A DNA stretch of 64,000 nucleotides from Chitinophagaceae bacterium (GTDB taxonomy: Bacteria > Bacteroidota > Bacteroidia > Chitinophagales > Chitinophagaceae): NCBI GenBank assembly GCA_014379965.1, contig JACMKU010000213.1, forward strand, positions 1 to 64,000, in the 5' to 3' direction. Positions within the stretch are counted from its first letter, which is position 1. Every line of letters begins with the position of its first letter. The position numbers were made by a program, and so were the translations under genes. Positions 16,335 to 25,442 of this stretch are shown here, piece by piece. The notes under the pieces were generated by a model, which saw only the letters and a program-made list of their open reading frames with translations, made no database searches and was not told the origin of the DNA.

Positions 16335-18011
16335 ATGCGCAGAATAGTGAGTTCAATAATAGTGGGGTGCTGCATTTTTGTAGCGTGCGGTAAAGGTGGC
16401 GATCCTGCGCCTCCCCCTCCTCCACCGGCACCCGTGAATTTTGGAATCAGTTCCTGGACGGTGAATGGCGTCCCCGGCCAGACGATTAACTATAATGTTC
16501 CAAGAAATGCACCTATTCGTTTTCAATTCGGCGCCGCAATCAACCGTGCGACCGTGGCTTCAAACATTAGATTCCAGGATAATTCTGCTGTAGCGATTAA
16601 TGCCACTGTATCTTACTCAAACGGCGACAGTGTTATCATCCTGCAACCGACGAGCCCTCTCAATTATCTTTCGAGGTATCATGTGACTGTGACAGATCAA
16701 CTAAAGTCTACAACCGGCGGAAGACTAGTTACCGGTACAGATCTTACACTAACGACGATAATCGATTCATCAAGAAAATTTCCTATTATAACGGATAATG
16801 AATTGCTAGAGCTTGTACAAAAACAGACTTTCAAATACTTCTGGGATTTCGGGCACCCTGTAAGCGGACTGGCAAGAGAACGCAATACTTCAGGTGAAAC
16901 AATTACATCGGGCGGATCTGGCTTCGGCATGATGTCGATCGTTACTGGGATCAGCCGCGGATTCATCACGAGACCACAAGGTTTGACCCGGTTGCAAACC
17001 ATGGTTAGCTTCCTGAAGAATACCGCCCAGAAATTTCACGGGGCATTCCCACACTGGCTCAATGGTAGCACAGGTGTCGCGATTCCTTTTAGCACGAAGG
17101 ACAACGGCGCCGATCTTGTCGAGACTTCCTACCTCATGATGGGGCTCCTGACTGCAAGACAGTACTTCAATACCGCCGATCCAGCCGAGGTCACCTTACG
17201 CAATGATATCAACAGCATTTGGAATGGAGTCGAGTGGAATTGGTTCAGGCAGAATAATCAAAATGTTCTGTACTGGCACTGGAGTCCAAATTATAATTGG
17301 GAAATGAATCATCCTATTCGGGGATGGAACGAATGCCTGATAACATATGTCCTGGCCGCTTCATCCACAACTTTCTCCATACCGCCCATCGTCTATACCG
17401 CAGGCTGGGCGGGCAATGGGACGAATGGATTTATCAACGGAGGAAGTTATTATGGAATTCCGTTGCCACTTGGTCCTGCCTATGGCGGACCTCTCTTCTT
17501 CGAACACTACAGTTTTATGGGGATTAAGCCAACGGGATTAAGCGATGCTTATGCGAATTACCAAACGCAAACAACAAATCACACCCGGATCAACTATGAA
17601 CATAGTCGCGCCAATCCAGCTAATCATTTTGGTTATAGCGATTCGGTGTGGGGATTGACGGCTAGCGACATCCCTAATGGATACGCAGCCAGTTCTCCGA
17701 CAAATGATATCGGCGTTATCGCACCAACCGCGGCCCTTTCATCTTTCCCGTACACACCGATAGAGTCGATGAAAGCGCTCAAGTTTTTCTATTATGTACT
17801 CGGCGATAAGCTTTGGGGCCAATATGGATTCAAAGATGCGTTCTCATTAAAAGACATCTGGTTTGCGGATTCATACCTGGCCATTGACCAGGGACCTATT
17901 ATCGTGATGATTGAAAATTATCGTACAGGATTGTTGTGGAATTTATTTACGAGCTGTCCCGAGGTGAAAGCGGGCATGTTATCACTAGGCTTCACCGCTC
18001 CCTACCTATGA
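16335..18011 (+). CDS. GH144-type glucoamylase-domain enzyme with N-terminal Ig-like domain, lipoprotein
   Basis: The lipoprotein signal ends at VAC (Cys18), followed by a proline-rich linker (about 24-33) like that of the first GH30. An SbsA-like Ig domain lies at about 36-135, and the 'glucoamylase'/GH144 (alpha/alpha)6 domain at about 150-555. Conserved blocks are KQTFKYFWDFGHPVSGLARER, YWHWSPNYNWEMNHPIRGWNECLITY, WGLTASDIPNGY, IAPTAALSSFPYTP and IDQGPIIVMIENYRTGLLW. GH144 holds the endo-beta-1,2-glucanase described from Chitinophaga and an exo-acting sophorose-releasing relative from Parabacteroides. This is the first of three paralogues here and the only one with an added domain. It is likely surface exposed. 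Confidence 0.88.
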   Translation: MRRIVSSIIVGCCIFVACGKGGDPAPPPPPPAPVNFGISSWTVNGVPGQTINYNVPRNAPIRFQFGAAINRATVASNIRFQDNSAVAINATVSYSNGDSVIILQPTSPLNYLSRYHVTVTDQLKSTTGGRLVTGTDLTLTTIIDSSRKFPIITDNELLELVQKQTFKYFWDFGHPVSGLARERNTSGETITSGGSGFGMMSIVTGISRGFITRPQGLTRLQTMVSFLKNTAQKFHGAFPHWLNGSTGVAIPFSTKDNGADLVETSYLMMGLLTARQYFNTADPAEVTLRNDINSIWNGVEWNWFRQNNQNVLYWHWSPNYNWEMNHPIRGWNECLITYVLAASSTTFSIPPIVYTAGWAGNGTNGFINGGSYYGIPLPLGPAYGGPLFFEHYSFMGIKPTGLSDAYANYQTQTTNHTRINYEHSRANPANHFGYSDSVWGLTASDIPNGYAASSPTNDIGVIAPTAALSSFPYTPIESMKALKFFYYVLGDKLWGQYGFKDAFSLKDIWFADSYLAIDQGPIIVMIENYRTGLLWNLFTSCPEVKAGMLSLGFTAPYL

Positions 18012-18056
18012 GAATACCCAGCAATCTCGTCGGCTAAATTCTTAAAAACCTAAGAA

Positions 18057-18857
18057 ATGAACAGGAAACATCTCCTGATTTCGGCACTATTGATGTCTAT
18101 TCTTTTCGCTTGCAACTCGCCGAAATCCGACTGGGAATTAGTGTGGGGCGATGAATTTAATTACAATGGCCTGCCCGACACAACTAAATGGAACTATGAT
18201 ACCGCCAGCAATGGCGGCTGGGGAAACAACGAACTACAATACTACACTTACCGCGATACTGCCAATGCACGGGTAGAGAATGGGCAGTTGGTCATTGAAG
18301 CAAGGAAGGAAAAAATCGATTCCTTTAACTATAGTTCTGCGAGACTTATTACTGAGGGTAAAGCGGCCTGGCAGTATGGAAAAATGGAAGTTCGCGCAAG
18401 AGTACCCTCGGGTGTCGGCTCATGGCCAGCCATCTGGACACTCGCGGAAGGCATAAAAGTCTGGCCCGACGACGGCGAGATCGACATCATGGAGCATGTC
18501 GGTCACAACCAGGGTTATGTACATGGATCCATTCATTGTAAGCAATACAATCATATCATAGGAACCCAAAAGACAGACACCACATTTGTGCCTGATTGTT
18601 CAACTGCATTTCATGTGTATTCAATGGAATGGGACAGCACTGTAATCAACGTCGCTATAGATGGCAAACCCTTCTTTACTTTCCCTAATGAAAAGAAAGG
18701 CTATGAATACTGGCCTTTTGACAACAAAATGTACCTGATCCTAAACATCGCAGTAGGTGGTAACTGGGGAGGTCAGAAAGGTGTCGATGACAGCATCTTC
18801 CCTATACGAATGGAAATAGACTATGTAAGAGTATACCAGAAAACCAACAATAAATGA
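18057..18857 (+). CDS. GH16-family endo-beta-1,3-glucanase (laminarinase-like), lipoprotein
   Basis: This 266-residue lipoprotein (lipobox LFAC, Cys19) carries a single GH16 jelly-roll domain. The catalytic signature ExDxxE is present as GEIDIMEHVG, with predicted nucleophile Glu141, Asp143 and acid/base Glu146. Other landmarks are WGNNELQYYT, GKMEVRARVPSGVGSWPAIWTL and NIAVGGNWGGQKG. The extra residue in the EIDIME motif and the surrounding sequence are of the laminarinase type, not the agarase or carrageenase type. Its stop overlaps the ATGA start of the next GH144 gene, so the two are translationally coupled. The expected reaction is endo-cleavage of beta-1,3 or mixed-linkage glucan. Confidence 0.93.
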   Translation: MNRKHLLISALLMSILFACNSPKSDWELVWGDEFNYNGLPDTTKWNYDTASNGGWGNNELQYYTYRDTANARVENGQLVIEARKEKIDSFNYSSARLITEGKAAWQYGKMEVRARVPSGVGSWPAIWTLAEGIKVWPDDGEIDIMEHVGHNQGYVHGSIHCKQYNHIIGTQKTDTTFVPDCSTAFHVYSMEWDSTVINVAIDGKPFFTFPNEKKGYEYWPFDNKMYLILNIAVGGNWGGQKGVDDSIFPIRMEIDYVRVYQKTNNK

Positions 18858-20158
18858 GAACCCGCTTAATTGCAACAGTTTTTCTTCTGCTACCGGCAAC
18901 CATGTTTTCCCAGAAAAAGGAACTGTCGGATTCGGCACTGCTTGACCTTGTACAGAAACAAACCTTCCGATATTTCTGGGATTTTGCTCACCCCGTGAGC
19001 GGATTGTCGAGAGAACGCAGCAATGCGAATTTCGGTTATGGCCACGAAGTAGTCACAACCGGTGGTACTGGATTCGGCATCATGTCCGTGATCGTTGCAA
19101 CACAACGCGGATGGATTGCAAGGGATACCGCAGCAAGGTTCATGCTGAAGATGGTAAACTTTTTATTGAAGGCGAATTCGTACCATGGCGTATTTGCACA
19201 TTGGCTCGATGGCGCGACGGGTAAGACGATCCCGTTTAGCAGGAAGGATGATGGCGCCGATCTCGTAGAGACCTCCTATCTCTTCCAGGGTCTACTCTGT
19301 GCGAGACAGTATTTCAACGGCGACTCTCGCACAGAGCGTGAGTTAAGGAATAGAATTGGTTGGATGTGGTCGGGCATAGAATGGGATTGGTTTACCAAGG
19401 GCGGCCAGGAAGTGCTCTACTGGCACTGGAGTCCTAACAACGGCTGGGCTATGAACTTCCCTGTTCGTGGATTCAACGAATGCCTGATCATGTATATTCT
19501 CGCTGCAAGTGGCGATAACTATCCTGTGAGCCCTGCAGTATATCATCGGGGTTGGGCTGAGAGCAATTTCTTTAAAAATGGAAAAGAGTTCTACGGACAT
19601 AAGTTACCCCTGGGTTTCGATTATGGTGGCCCCCTGTTTTTTTCACAATACTCTTTCCTTGGCTTGGATCCGCGGGGCTTGAAAGACAGGTATGCCGACT
19701 ATTGGGAGCAAAACAGAAATCATACGCTAATCAATCGAGAACATTGCGTACGGAATCCAAAAAAGTTTAAAGGATATTCAGAGAGTTGCTGGGGCCTGAC
19801 TGCGAGCGATACGTATAATGGTTACGATGCCCACTCTCCCACTAATGATAATGGCACAATCACTCCGACAGCGGCATTATCAGCGTTTCCCTATACTCCG
19901 GAATATTCCATGAAGGCGTTGAGGCATTTCTATTATGATCATGGTGATAAGATTTGGAGCGAGTACGGTTTCGTAGATGCCTTTAACGAAACGAAGAATT
20001 GGACAGCGGAATCACATCTCGCCATCGACCAGGGGCCGATAATAGTGATGATAGAAAATTATCGCACCGGCCTCCTTTGGAAATTGTTCATGAGCTGCCC
20101 CGAGATACAAAGAGGATTGAAGAAACTAGGGTTTGAAAGCCCGGCCTTAAAGAATTGA
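18854..20158 (+). CDS. GH144-type glucoamylase-domain enzyme, secreted
   Basis: This is the second GH144-type paralogue, with 434 residues and an SPI signal peptide (MRTRLIATVFLLLPATMFSQ), so it is periplasmic or exported, not lipidated. The family blocks are all present: KQTFRYFWDFAHPVSGLSRER, YWHWSPNNGWAMNFPVRGFNECLIMY, FFSQYSFLGLDPRG, WGLTASDTYNGYDAHSPTND and IDQGPIIVMIENYRTGLLWKLF. It shares a 4-bp overlap with the GH16 gene. The difference in localisation from the lipoprotein paralogue suggests consecutive steps on the same beta-1,2-glucan: surface endo-cleavage, then periplasmic trimming. This division is inference. Confidence 0.9.
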   Translation: MRTRLIATVFLLLPATMFSQKKELSDSALLDLVQKQTFRYFWDFAHPVSGLSRERSNANFGYGHEVVTTGGTGFGIMSVIVATQRGWIARDTAARFMLKMVNFLLKANSYHGVFAHWLDGATGKTIPFSRKDDGADLVETSYLFQGLLCARQYFNGDSRTERELRNRIGWMWSGIEWDWFTKGGQEVLYWHWSPNNGWAMNFPVRGFNECLIMYILAASGDNYPVSPAVYHRGWAESNFFKNGKEFYGHKLPLGFDYGGPLFFSQYSFLGLDPRGLKDRYADYWEQNRNHTLINREHCVRNPKKFKGYSESCWGLTASDTYNGYDAHSPTNDNGTITPTAALSAFPYTPEYSMKALRHFYYDHGDKIWSEYGFVDAFNETKNWTAESHLAIDQGPIIVMIENYRTGLLWKLFMSCPEIQRGLKKLGFESPALKN

Positions 20159-20185
20159 GCCGTAGGCAAATGACCATTCAGCCAT

Positions 20186-21424
20186 ATGAAGAATTGTATA
20201 TTAATATTAATCCTATTAACAGCGACTGGTATTTTGCGAGCTCAAAAAGCCCGGAAGGCTATCTTCGTGATTGCAGATGGCATACCCGCCGATGTGATCG
20301 AATCTCAGAAGACTCCCGCATTAAAGGAAATCGCGAAGGAAGGTGGTTATGCCCGCGCCTATGTTGGAGGTGAGAAAGATGGATACTCTCAAAGTCCTAC
20401 CATTTCCGCAGTGGGGTACAATAGTCTTCTCACCGGTACCTGGGCGAATAAACACAATGTTTGGGACAATGATATAACCGCTCCGAATTATAACTACTGG
20501 AACGTCTTCCGCTTATTAGAAACGCAATACCCAAAAAAGAAGACAGCTGTTTTTTCAACTTGGTTGGACAATCGCACAAAACTGGTCGGAAGCGAAGCAA
20601 AAGCGGCAGGCAACCTTCAACCCGATTACTTCCTCGACGGGCTCGAACTGGATACCATTCGTTTCCCACACGATACTGCCGGATATTTTTATTACCTCAT
20701 AGATGAGACTGTAACGGACAAGGCCGCCGAGACAATACGAAAATCCGCGCCGGATCTCACTTGGATTTACCTCGAATACACCGATGAGATGGGTCACAGA
20801 CATGGAGATGGTGACAAGATGAACGATGCTGTAGAAAAAATGGACAAGCAGATAGGTCGCATCCGTGAGGCAATGAAGTATAGGGAAAAAAACTTCAAAG
20901 AAGATTGGGTCATCTTCATCACCACCGATCACGGACGTGATTCGCTTAAAGGTCATGATCATGGAGGACAAAGCGACAGGGAAAGAACGACGTGGATTGT
21001 AACCGATGCCGCTGATTTGAACGAACGTTTTACAAAGCAGCGTCCCGGCATAGTCGATATCCTGCCGACACTTACTAGATTTTTACAGTTGACAATGACG
21101 CGGGAAAGGCTGAGGGAAGTAGATGGAGTATCGCTAACCGGAAAGCTTTCAGCCACCGATGCAAAAGCTGTTTATAGAAAAGATAAAATCCGTGTCACCT
21201 GGAAGCCAATACTCCAAAAAGGGTTGGCCCGGGTGTACTTATCAACTACCGATTCTTTTGCTATTGGAGGGCATGATAAGTACAGGCTGGTACAACAAGT
21301 ACCCGTTGCAAATGGAGCAACCGAGTTTGATGTTAGCAAGTATCCTTCTGAAGTTTATAAAATATCGATCGAGATGCCCTATAATTTATTAAACACGCGC
21401 ATCGTGATCGGGAAGAAAAATTAA
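20186..21424 (+). CDS. Alkaline-phosphatase-superfamily phosphodiesterase (NPP-like), secreted
   Basis: This is a type I phosphodiesterase/nucleotide-pyrophosphatase-like protein of 412 residues with an SPI signal (ILILILLTATGILRAQ). All metal and nucleophile positions of the superfamily can be found: Asp31 in VIADGIPAD, a Thr or Ser nucleophile in SPTISAVGYNSLLTGTW, Asp and His in YTDEMGHRHG, Asp-His in FITTDHGRD, and His in GHDHGGQ. The C-terminal part (about 310-412) is a beta-rich extension. The CxPSR sulfatase motif is absent, so it is not a formylglycine sulfatase. It sits between two GH144 genes in a tight operon. That position suggests removal of phosphoglycerol or phosphoethanolamine groups from a beta-1,2-glucan; this is inference. 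Confidence 0.8.
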   Translation: MKNCILILILLTATGILRAQKARKAIFVIADGIPADVIESQKTPALKEIAKEGGYARAYVGGEKDGYSQSPTISAVGYNSLLTGTWANKHNVWDNDITAPNYNYWNVFRLLETQYPKKKTAVFSTWLDNRTKLVGSEAKAAGNLQPDYFLDGLELDTIRFPHDTAGYFYYLIDETVTDKAAETIRKSAPDLTWIYLEYTDEMGHRHGDGDKMNDAVEKMDKQIGRIREAMKYREKNFKEDWVIFITTDHGRDSLKGHDHGGQSDRERTTWIVTDAADLNERFTKQRPGIVDILPTLTRFLQLTMTRERLREVDGVSLTGKLSATDAKAVYRKDKIRVTWKPILQKGLARVYLSTTDSFAIGGHDKYRLVQQVPVANGATEFDVSKYPSEVYKISIEMPYNLLNTRIVIGKKN

Positions 21425-21442
21425 TCGACATAACGCAATATT

Positions 21443-22879
21443 ATGCTTCGCCAACTAACCATAGTTGCTATTACCATAACCTTTACAGGGCTGTTGCATG
21501 CGCAGACGAAATCATCCTCAGCCCGTAATAACGCCGTTGCAATTACACCCGTCGGAATAATTAAGAACCTTTCAGATACGGCACTACTAGAGGTGGTCCA
21601 GCGACAGACCTTCCGATTCTTCTGGGAAGGCGCCCACCCCGTTAGCGGTCTCGCCCTCGAACGAAGCAATACGGTTCTGGCGGAACATTACTGGGATTAC
21701 ATCAATGAAGCCTGGGATGAGCCTAATTTCAGCAAGACTAAGTTTGGTCCAGACGCTGGCGCCATCGGCGGCACCGGTTTTGGCATCATGAGCACCATTG
21801 TCGCAGTGGAACGCGGATGGATCGGGAGAGATACGGCCATCCGGCGACTTATAAAGATTGCGGACTTCCTTATAAACGCCGATTGCTATCACGGAATCTA
21901 TCCGCACTTCATGAACGGCCGAACTGGCAAGACAATACGATTTGACCGGCTGGATGATGGCGCAGACATCGTCGAAACATCGTATCTGCTAATGGGTTTC
22001 CTCTGCGCACGGGAATACTTTACCGGGAAAACTCCTCGCGAAATATATCTCCGCAAAAGGATCGACCAGATGTGGGGTGCAGCCAACTGGAACTGGCACA
22101 CAAAAGGCGAGAACAAACTATACTGGCACTGGAGTCCTTATAACGGATTCGATATGAACTTTCCGGTGTGGGGATGGAATGAATGCCTGATCACCTACAT
22201 CCTTGCAGCATCTTCGCCGCGACATGGAATATCAAAACAGGTATATGATGGCACCTGGACCGGTAGCAATGGCTTCAAGAATGGTAAGACATACTATGGC
22301 TACACACTGCCATTAGGGAATTATGATAGAGGTGGCCCTTTGTTCTTCGAGCAGTATACCTTTCTCGGTATAGATCCCAATGGCCTGAAGGATACTATCG
22401 GCATCGACTATTTCGAACAGGCGCGCAATCACACCCTGATCAATCGTGCCTATTGCATTGAGAATCCAAAGAAGTTTAAAGGGTATGGTGAGAACTGCTG
22501 GGGACTTACTGCCGGAGATAGTTACAAAGGTTACGTCGCGCATTGTCCAGAAGTCGATTTCGGAGTAATTCAACCGACTGCAGCCATATCTTCAATCCCC
22601 TTTACCCCGAAGGAAAGCATGGACGCTATTCGTCATTTCTATTACAATCTTGGCGACAAAATCTGGAGTAAGTACGGTTTCGTGGATGGATTCAGCATTC
22701 ATCACAATTGGTACGCAAAATCTCACCTGGCAATAGACCAGGGGCCGATCGTAGTAATGATTGAAAATTACAGGACGGGACTACTATGGAAATTATTCAT
22801 GAAGATCCCGGACATACAGAATGGATTGAAGAAGCTGGGATTTTCCAGCCCGTGGATCAAAGACGATAAGAAGAACTGA
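21443..22879 (+). CDS. Third GH144-type glucoamylase-domain enzyme, secreted
   Basis: This 478-residue protein has an SPI signal (MLRQLTIVAITITFTGLLHAQ). The glucoamylase/GH144 domain covers about 45-470: RQTFRFFWEGAHPVSGLALER, YWHWSPYNGFDMNFPVWGWNECLITY, FFEQYTFLGIDPNGLKD, WGLTAGDSYKGYVAHCPEVDFG and IDQGPIVVMIENYRTGLLWKLF. Compared with the other two it has an insertion of about 20 residues after LALERSN (EHYWDYINEAWDEPNFSKT). It also has Gly in place of Ser in the WGLTAGD block and an altered segment after YVAHCPEVD, where the others read SPTND. The changes near this conserved loop hint at different chain-length specificity or an exo mode. Confidence 0.88.
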   Translation: MLRQLTIVAITITFTGLLHAQTKSSSARNNAVAITPVGIIKNLSDTALLEVVQRQTFRFFWEGAHPVSGLALERSNTVLAEHYWDYINEAWDEPNFSKTKFGPDAGAIGGTGFGIMSTIVAVERGWIGRDTAIRRLIKIADFLINADCYHGIYPHFMNGRTGKTIRFDRLDDGADIVETSYLLMGFLCAREYFTGKTPREIYLRKRIDQMWGAANWNWHTKGENKLYWHWSPYNGFDMNFPVWGWNECLITYILAASSPRHGISKQVYDGTWTGSNGFKNGKTYYGYTLPLGNYDRGGPLFFEQYTFLGIDPNGLKDTIGIDYFEQARNHTLINRAYCIENPKKFKGYGENCWGLTAGDSYKGYVAHCPEVDFGVIQPTAAISSIPFTPKESMDAIRHFYYNLGDKIWSKYGFVDGFSIHHNWYAKSHLAIDQGPIVVMIENYRTGLLWKLFMKIPDIQNGLKKLGFSSPWIKDDKKN

Positions 22880-22918
22880 AATTCTAATAGAGCCTTAGTC
22901 ATAAAAAAACGTGTACAT

Positions 22919-24085
22919 ATGAGTACCATCACGCGACAAAAATTTCTTCAGTACACTGCGGCAGCGGGTGCCGCCGCACTCCTTTCATCCCTGGAAGGAT
23001 TTGCACTGCAACGACCGGACAAAAAACTCCGGGTTGCCATTATCGGTTGCGGTAGCGTTAGCAACAGATATATACCGCATCTGCAGACTTCTTCATTGAT
23101 AGAAATAGTCAGCCTTTGTGACATCAAATATGATCGTGCTTTAGCCCAGGCGAAACAATACAATGTACAGGCGAGTACGTACCCGAACATTGATAAGATG
23201 CTCGCAGGCGTTCCATTCGACATGATGGTGACGCTCACGGATATGCAGGCACACGGGATGTTGAATAAGAAAGCTCTGCTAGCCGGCAAACACGTATGGA
23301 GCGAGAAGCCCATGGCAAATACCTATGCCGAGGGTAAAGCATTATTCGATCTGGCAAAATCAAAGAAGCTGAGGATATGGGGAGCGCCTGCTGTAGTGAA
23401 CAGTCCGCAATTTGTGTTCATGAGCAAGGCTATACAAGAGGGCAAACTTGGCCGTGTGGCTAGTGCACATGGCCAATACGGTCACACAGGTCCTACATGG
23501 AGCGCCTTCTTCTATGAGAAACTAGGTGGAAGTATGCCCGATCTTGGCGTATATAACATGGCAACACTTACGGGACTTCTTGGACCTGCAAGATCGGTGA
23601 TGGCAATGACGAGCATCATTAAACCCGAGAGAAAGATAGACGATAAAGGTATTATCAAAGTAGAGGCAGAGGACAATGCGCACGTGCTGCTCGAACATGA
23701 CAAAGGTGTGATATCACACGTAATGTGTGGATTTAACTATTTCGATCCGCACGGGCACGAGGCTACCAACCAGACGCTTCATTCTATTCAGATATACGGC
23801 GACTATGGCAATCTGAGATTGATAGGATATGATTGGGAAACGAACGGCGTCTACCTGGATAACTCATGGACGGAGCCACCGAAATTACACCAGAAGGATT
23901 CCGAAGGTTATCAATGGCAGGAAGGTGCAACCAAGGTTGGAGAAGCAATGATGAAGGGAGTCGAACCGAGAATTAATGCCGAGCATGCACTTCATGTCCT
24001 GGAGATCATCGAGGCAGCAAGAAAATCTTCTGCTACGGGAATGAAAGTGAAATTGAAGAGCAAATTTAAGTGGCCGATGGTGTGA
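22919..24085 (+). CDS. Gfo/Idh/MocA-family oxidoreductase with signal-like N-terminus
   Basis: This 388-residue NAD(P)-dependent sugar oxidoreductase has an N-terminal Rossmann fold (RVAIIGCGSVSNRYIPHL, with the nucleotide loop at about 43-48) and a C-terminal alpha/beta domain. It carries the EKPMANT motif with the conserved lysine. An N-terminal hydrophobic alanine-rich stretch (about 10-30) follows TRQKFLQ and looks like a Tat-type leader with only one arginine. Many Bacteroidota Gfo/Idh proteins beside GMC oxidoreductases are exported and act on sugars or 3-keto-sugars. It is the last gene of the glucan operon, 39 bp after the third GH144. The substrate is unknown. Confidence 0.87.
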   Translation: MSTITRQKFLQYTAAAGAAALLSSLEGFALQRPDKKLRVAIIGCGSVSNRYIPHLQTSSLIEIVSLCDIKYDRALAQAKQYNVQASTYPNIDKMLAGVPFDMMVTLTDMQAHGMLNKKALLAGKHVWSEKPMANTYAEGKALFDLAKSKKLRIWGAPAVVNSPQFVFMSKAIQEGKLGRVASAHGQYGHTGPTWSAFFYEKLGGSMPDLGVYNMATLTGLLGPARSVMAMTSIIKPERKIDDKGIIKVEAEDNAHVLLEHDKGVISHVMCGFNYFDPHGHEATNQTLHSIQIYGDYGNLRLIGYDWETNGVYLDNSWTEPPKLHQKDSEGYQWQEGATKVGEAMMKGVEPRINAEHALHVLEIIEAARKSSATGMKVKLKSKFKWPMV

Positions 24086-24089
24086 GGGG

Positions 24090-24182
24090 GCGTGAATGGT
24101 GAGTTGTCAGTGGTCAGTGGCATTCTTTAAACGGCCCAAACTTTTAAACCTTTAAACTTCAAGCTTTATAACTTTTTAAACC
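24090..24182. repeat. Two word arrays (GTGAATGGTGAG and TTTAAACCT types) at an operon boundary
   Basis: Bases 24092-24120 repeat GTGAATGGTGAGTTGTCAG/TGGTCAGTGG-like words, and 24141-24182 repeat TTTAAACC(T) words. They fill the 104-bp gap between the Gfo/Idh gene and the PhyH gene. G-rich words of this type reappear as the C-rich complement at 27349-27382, on the far side of the PhyH-DoxX-GMC unit. No clear promoter was found. Confidence 0.7.
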
Positions 24183-24189
24183 TCCTGAC

Positions 24190-25017
24190 ATGCCAAACTT
24201 TCAACTAAACAATCAACAAATCAGCGACTATCATCGTGATGGGTACCTGATAGTAGAAAATTTCCTTTCAGGGGAAGAAGCCGATAAACTTTATCGAATA
24301 GCCACGGAAGATGGCACTATGCAAAAGCATGCGTTTGACCTGAACGATCAGCAGGGTAAAAAAACGAAGTTATCATTGTGGTATACTCCCGGTAATGACA
24401 CCTATGGCCTTCTCACTAAGAGTGAGCGGATGGTGAACTCAGCTTATAAACTCATGGAAGGCGATAGCGCCGTTTGCCATTTTCACAGCAAGCTTATGCA
24501 AAAAGAACCTAAGGTAGGTGGCGCATGGGAATGGCACCAGGATTATGGGTATTGGTATAAAAATGAGTTTCTATTCCCAGGCCAAATGATATCCGTGATG
24601 ATCGCCATCACCGAAGCCAATAAAGCCAATGGGTGCCTGCAGGTGATCAAGGGAACTCATCATATGGGTCGTATTGAACATGGCTTTGCCGGCGAGCAGG
24701 TAGGCGCTTCTCAACATTACGTTGACCTTGCATTGAAGACGCTTGAGTTAGTTTACGTAGAGTTGAAACCTGGCGATGCGCTGTTCTTCCATAGCAACCT
24801 TCTCCATCGATCAGAGGCTAACACATCAGATAAATCACGTTGGTCCCTCATCTCCTGCTACAACAGGGCTTCAAACATTCCCTACAACGAACCGTCGGGA
24901 AGCAGCACAGTTCCGCTGGAAATGGTACCGGATGAAGCATTGATGACATGGGAGGCAGACGGTCTTGGTGACTCGGCTAATTTCCTTGCAAAAGAAAAAG
25001 ATGAGGCACTGAAATGA
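24190..25017 (+). CDS. Phytanoyl-CoA dioxygenase (PhyH) family protein
   Basis: This 275-residue cytoplasmic protein belongs to the Fe(II)/2-oxoglutarate-dependent PhyH family. The metal triad is readable: His116 and Asp118 in WEWHQDYGYWY and His206 in NLLHRSEAN; the Arg after it (SDKSRWSL) would hold 2-oxoglutarate. The N-terminal DGYLIVENFLSGEEADKLY block is typical. PhyH proteins hydroxylate varied small molecules, so the substrate cannot be given. It overlaps the DoxX gene by 4 bp and is followed by a GMC oxidoreductase, an arrangement suggesting one oxidative pathway for a sugar or small metabolite. Confidence 0.9.
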   Translation: MPNFQLNNQQISDYHRDGYLIVENFLSGEEADKLYRIATEDGTMQKHAFDLNDQQGKKTKLSLWYTPGNDTYGLLTKSERMVNSAYKLMEGDSAVCHFHSKLMQKEPKVGGAWEWHQDYGYWYKNEFLFPGQMISVMIAITEANKANGCLQVIKGTHHMGRIEHGFAGEQVGASQHYVDLALKTLELVYVELKPGDALFFHSNLLHRSEANTSDKSRWSLISCYNRASNIPYNEPSGSSTVPLEMVPDEALMTWEADGLGDSANFLAKEKDEALK

Positions 25018-25427
25018 GTAATAAAATGTTTTCCGCCGCTCCTTTGTGGGACCAGCAGGGTATCGCGCTTATAAGGATCATCACCGGTTTTTTCCTTGCA
25101 TATCATGGATGGGAATTGTTCAGCGCCGAGAAGATGCAAGGGTACGTGGGTTGGGAAATGTTTAAGGGCCAGCCACTAGCCAAGATCATGGTATATGCAG
25201 GAAAGGCTGCAGAGCTTATCGGAGGATTATTGCTTATGATTGGATTCCTAACCAGGATTGCATCAGTAATTGTAGCATGCACTATGCTTTACATAAGTAT
25301 GTTTGTAGGCCTTGGCAAGATCTGGTACGAAGATCAGCACCCATTCCTTTTCGTATTGCTTGCCCTGGTATTTATTTTCTGCGGACCTGGAAGCTGGAGC
25401 CTGGATAAACAAGTAGTCAAGAAATAA
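25014..25427 (+). CDS. DoxX-family membrane protein
   Basis: This 137-residue protein has four predicted transmembrane helices and the DoxX start pattern QGIALIRIITGFFLAYHGWELF. Other family landmarks are AELIGGLLLMIGFLTRIASVIVA and the terminal LLALVFIFCGPGSWSLD. DoxX proteins are quinone- or redox-associated membrane subunits of loosely defined role. It is translationally coupled to the PhyH gene by an ATGA overlap, and the GMC gene follows after 15 bp. It might link oxidation by the neighbouring GMC enzyme to the respiratory chain; this is inference. Confidence 0.9.
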   Translation: MSNKMFSAAPLWDQQGIALIRIITGFFLAYHGWELFSAEKMQGYVGWEMFKGQPLAKIMVYAGKAAELIGGLLLMIGFLTRIASVIVACTMLYISMFVGLGKIWYEDQHPFLFVLLALVFIFCGPGSWSLDKQVVKK

Positions 25428-25442
25428 ATCTCAAGAGATCAT

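Noticed and set aside
20186-21424. Reading the phosphodiesterase as a sulfatase served by the FGE-like protein
   Set aside because: No CxPSR or CxAxR motif is present; the nucleophile region fits NPP-type phosphodiesterases.
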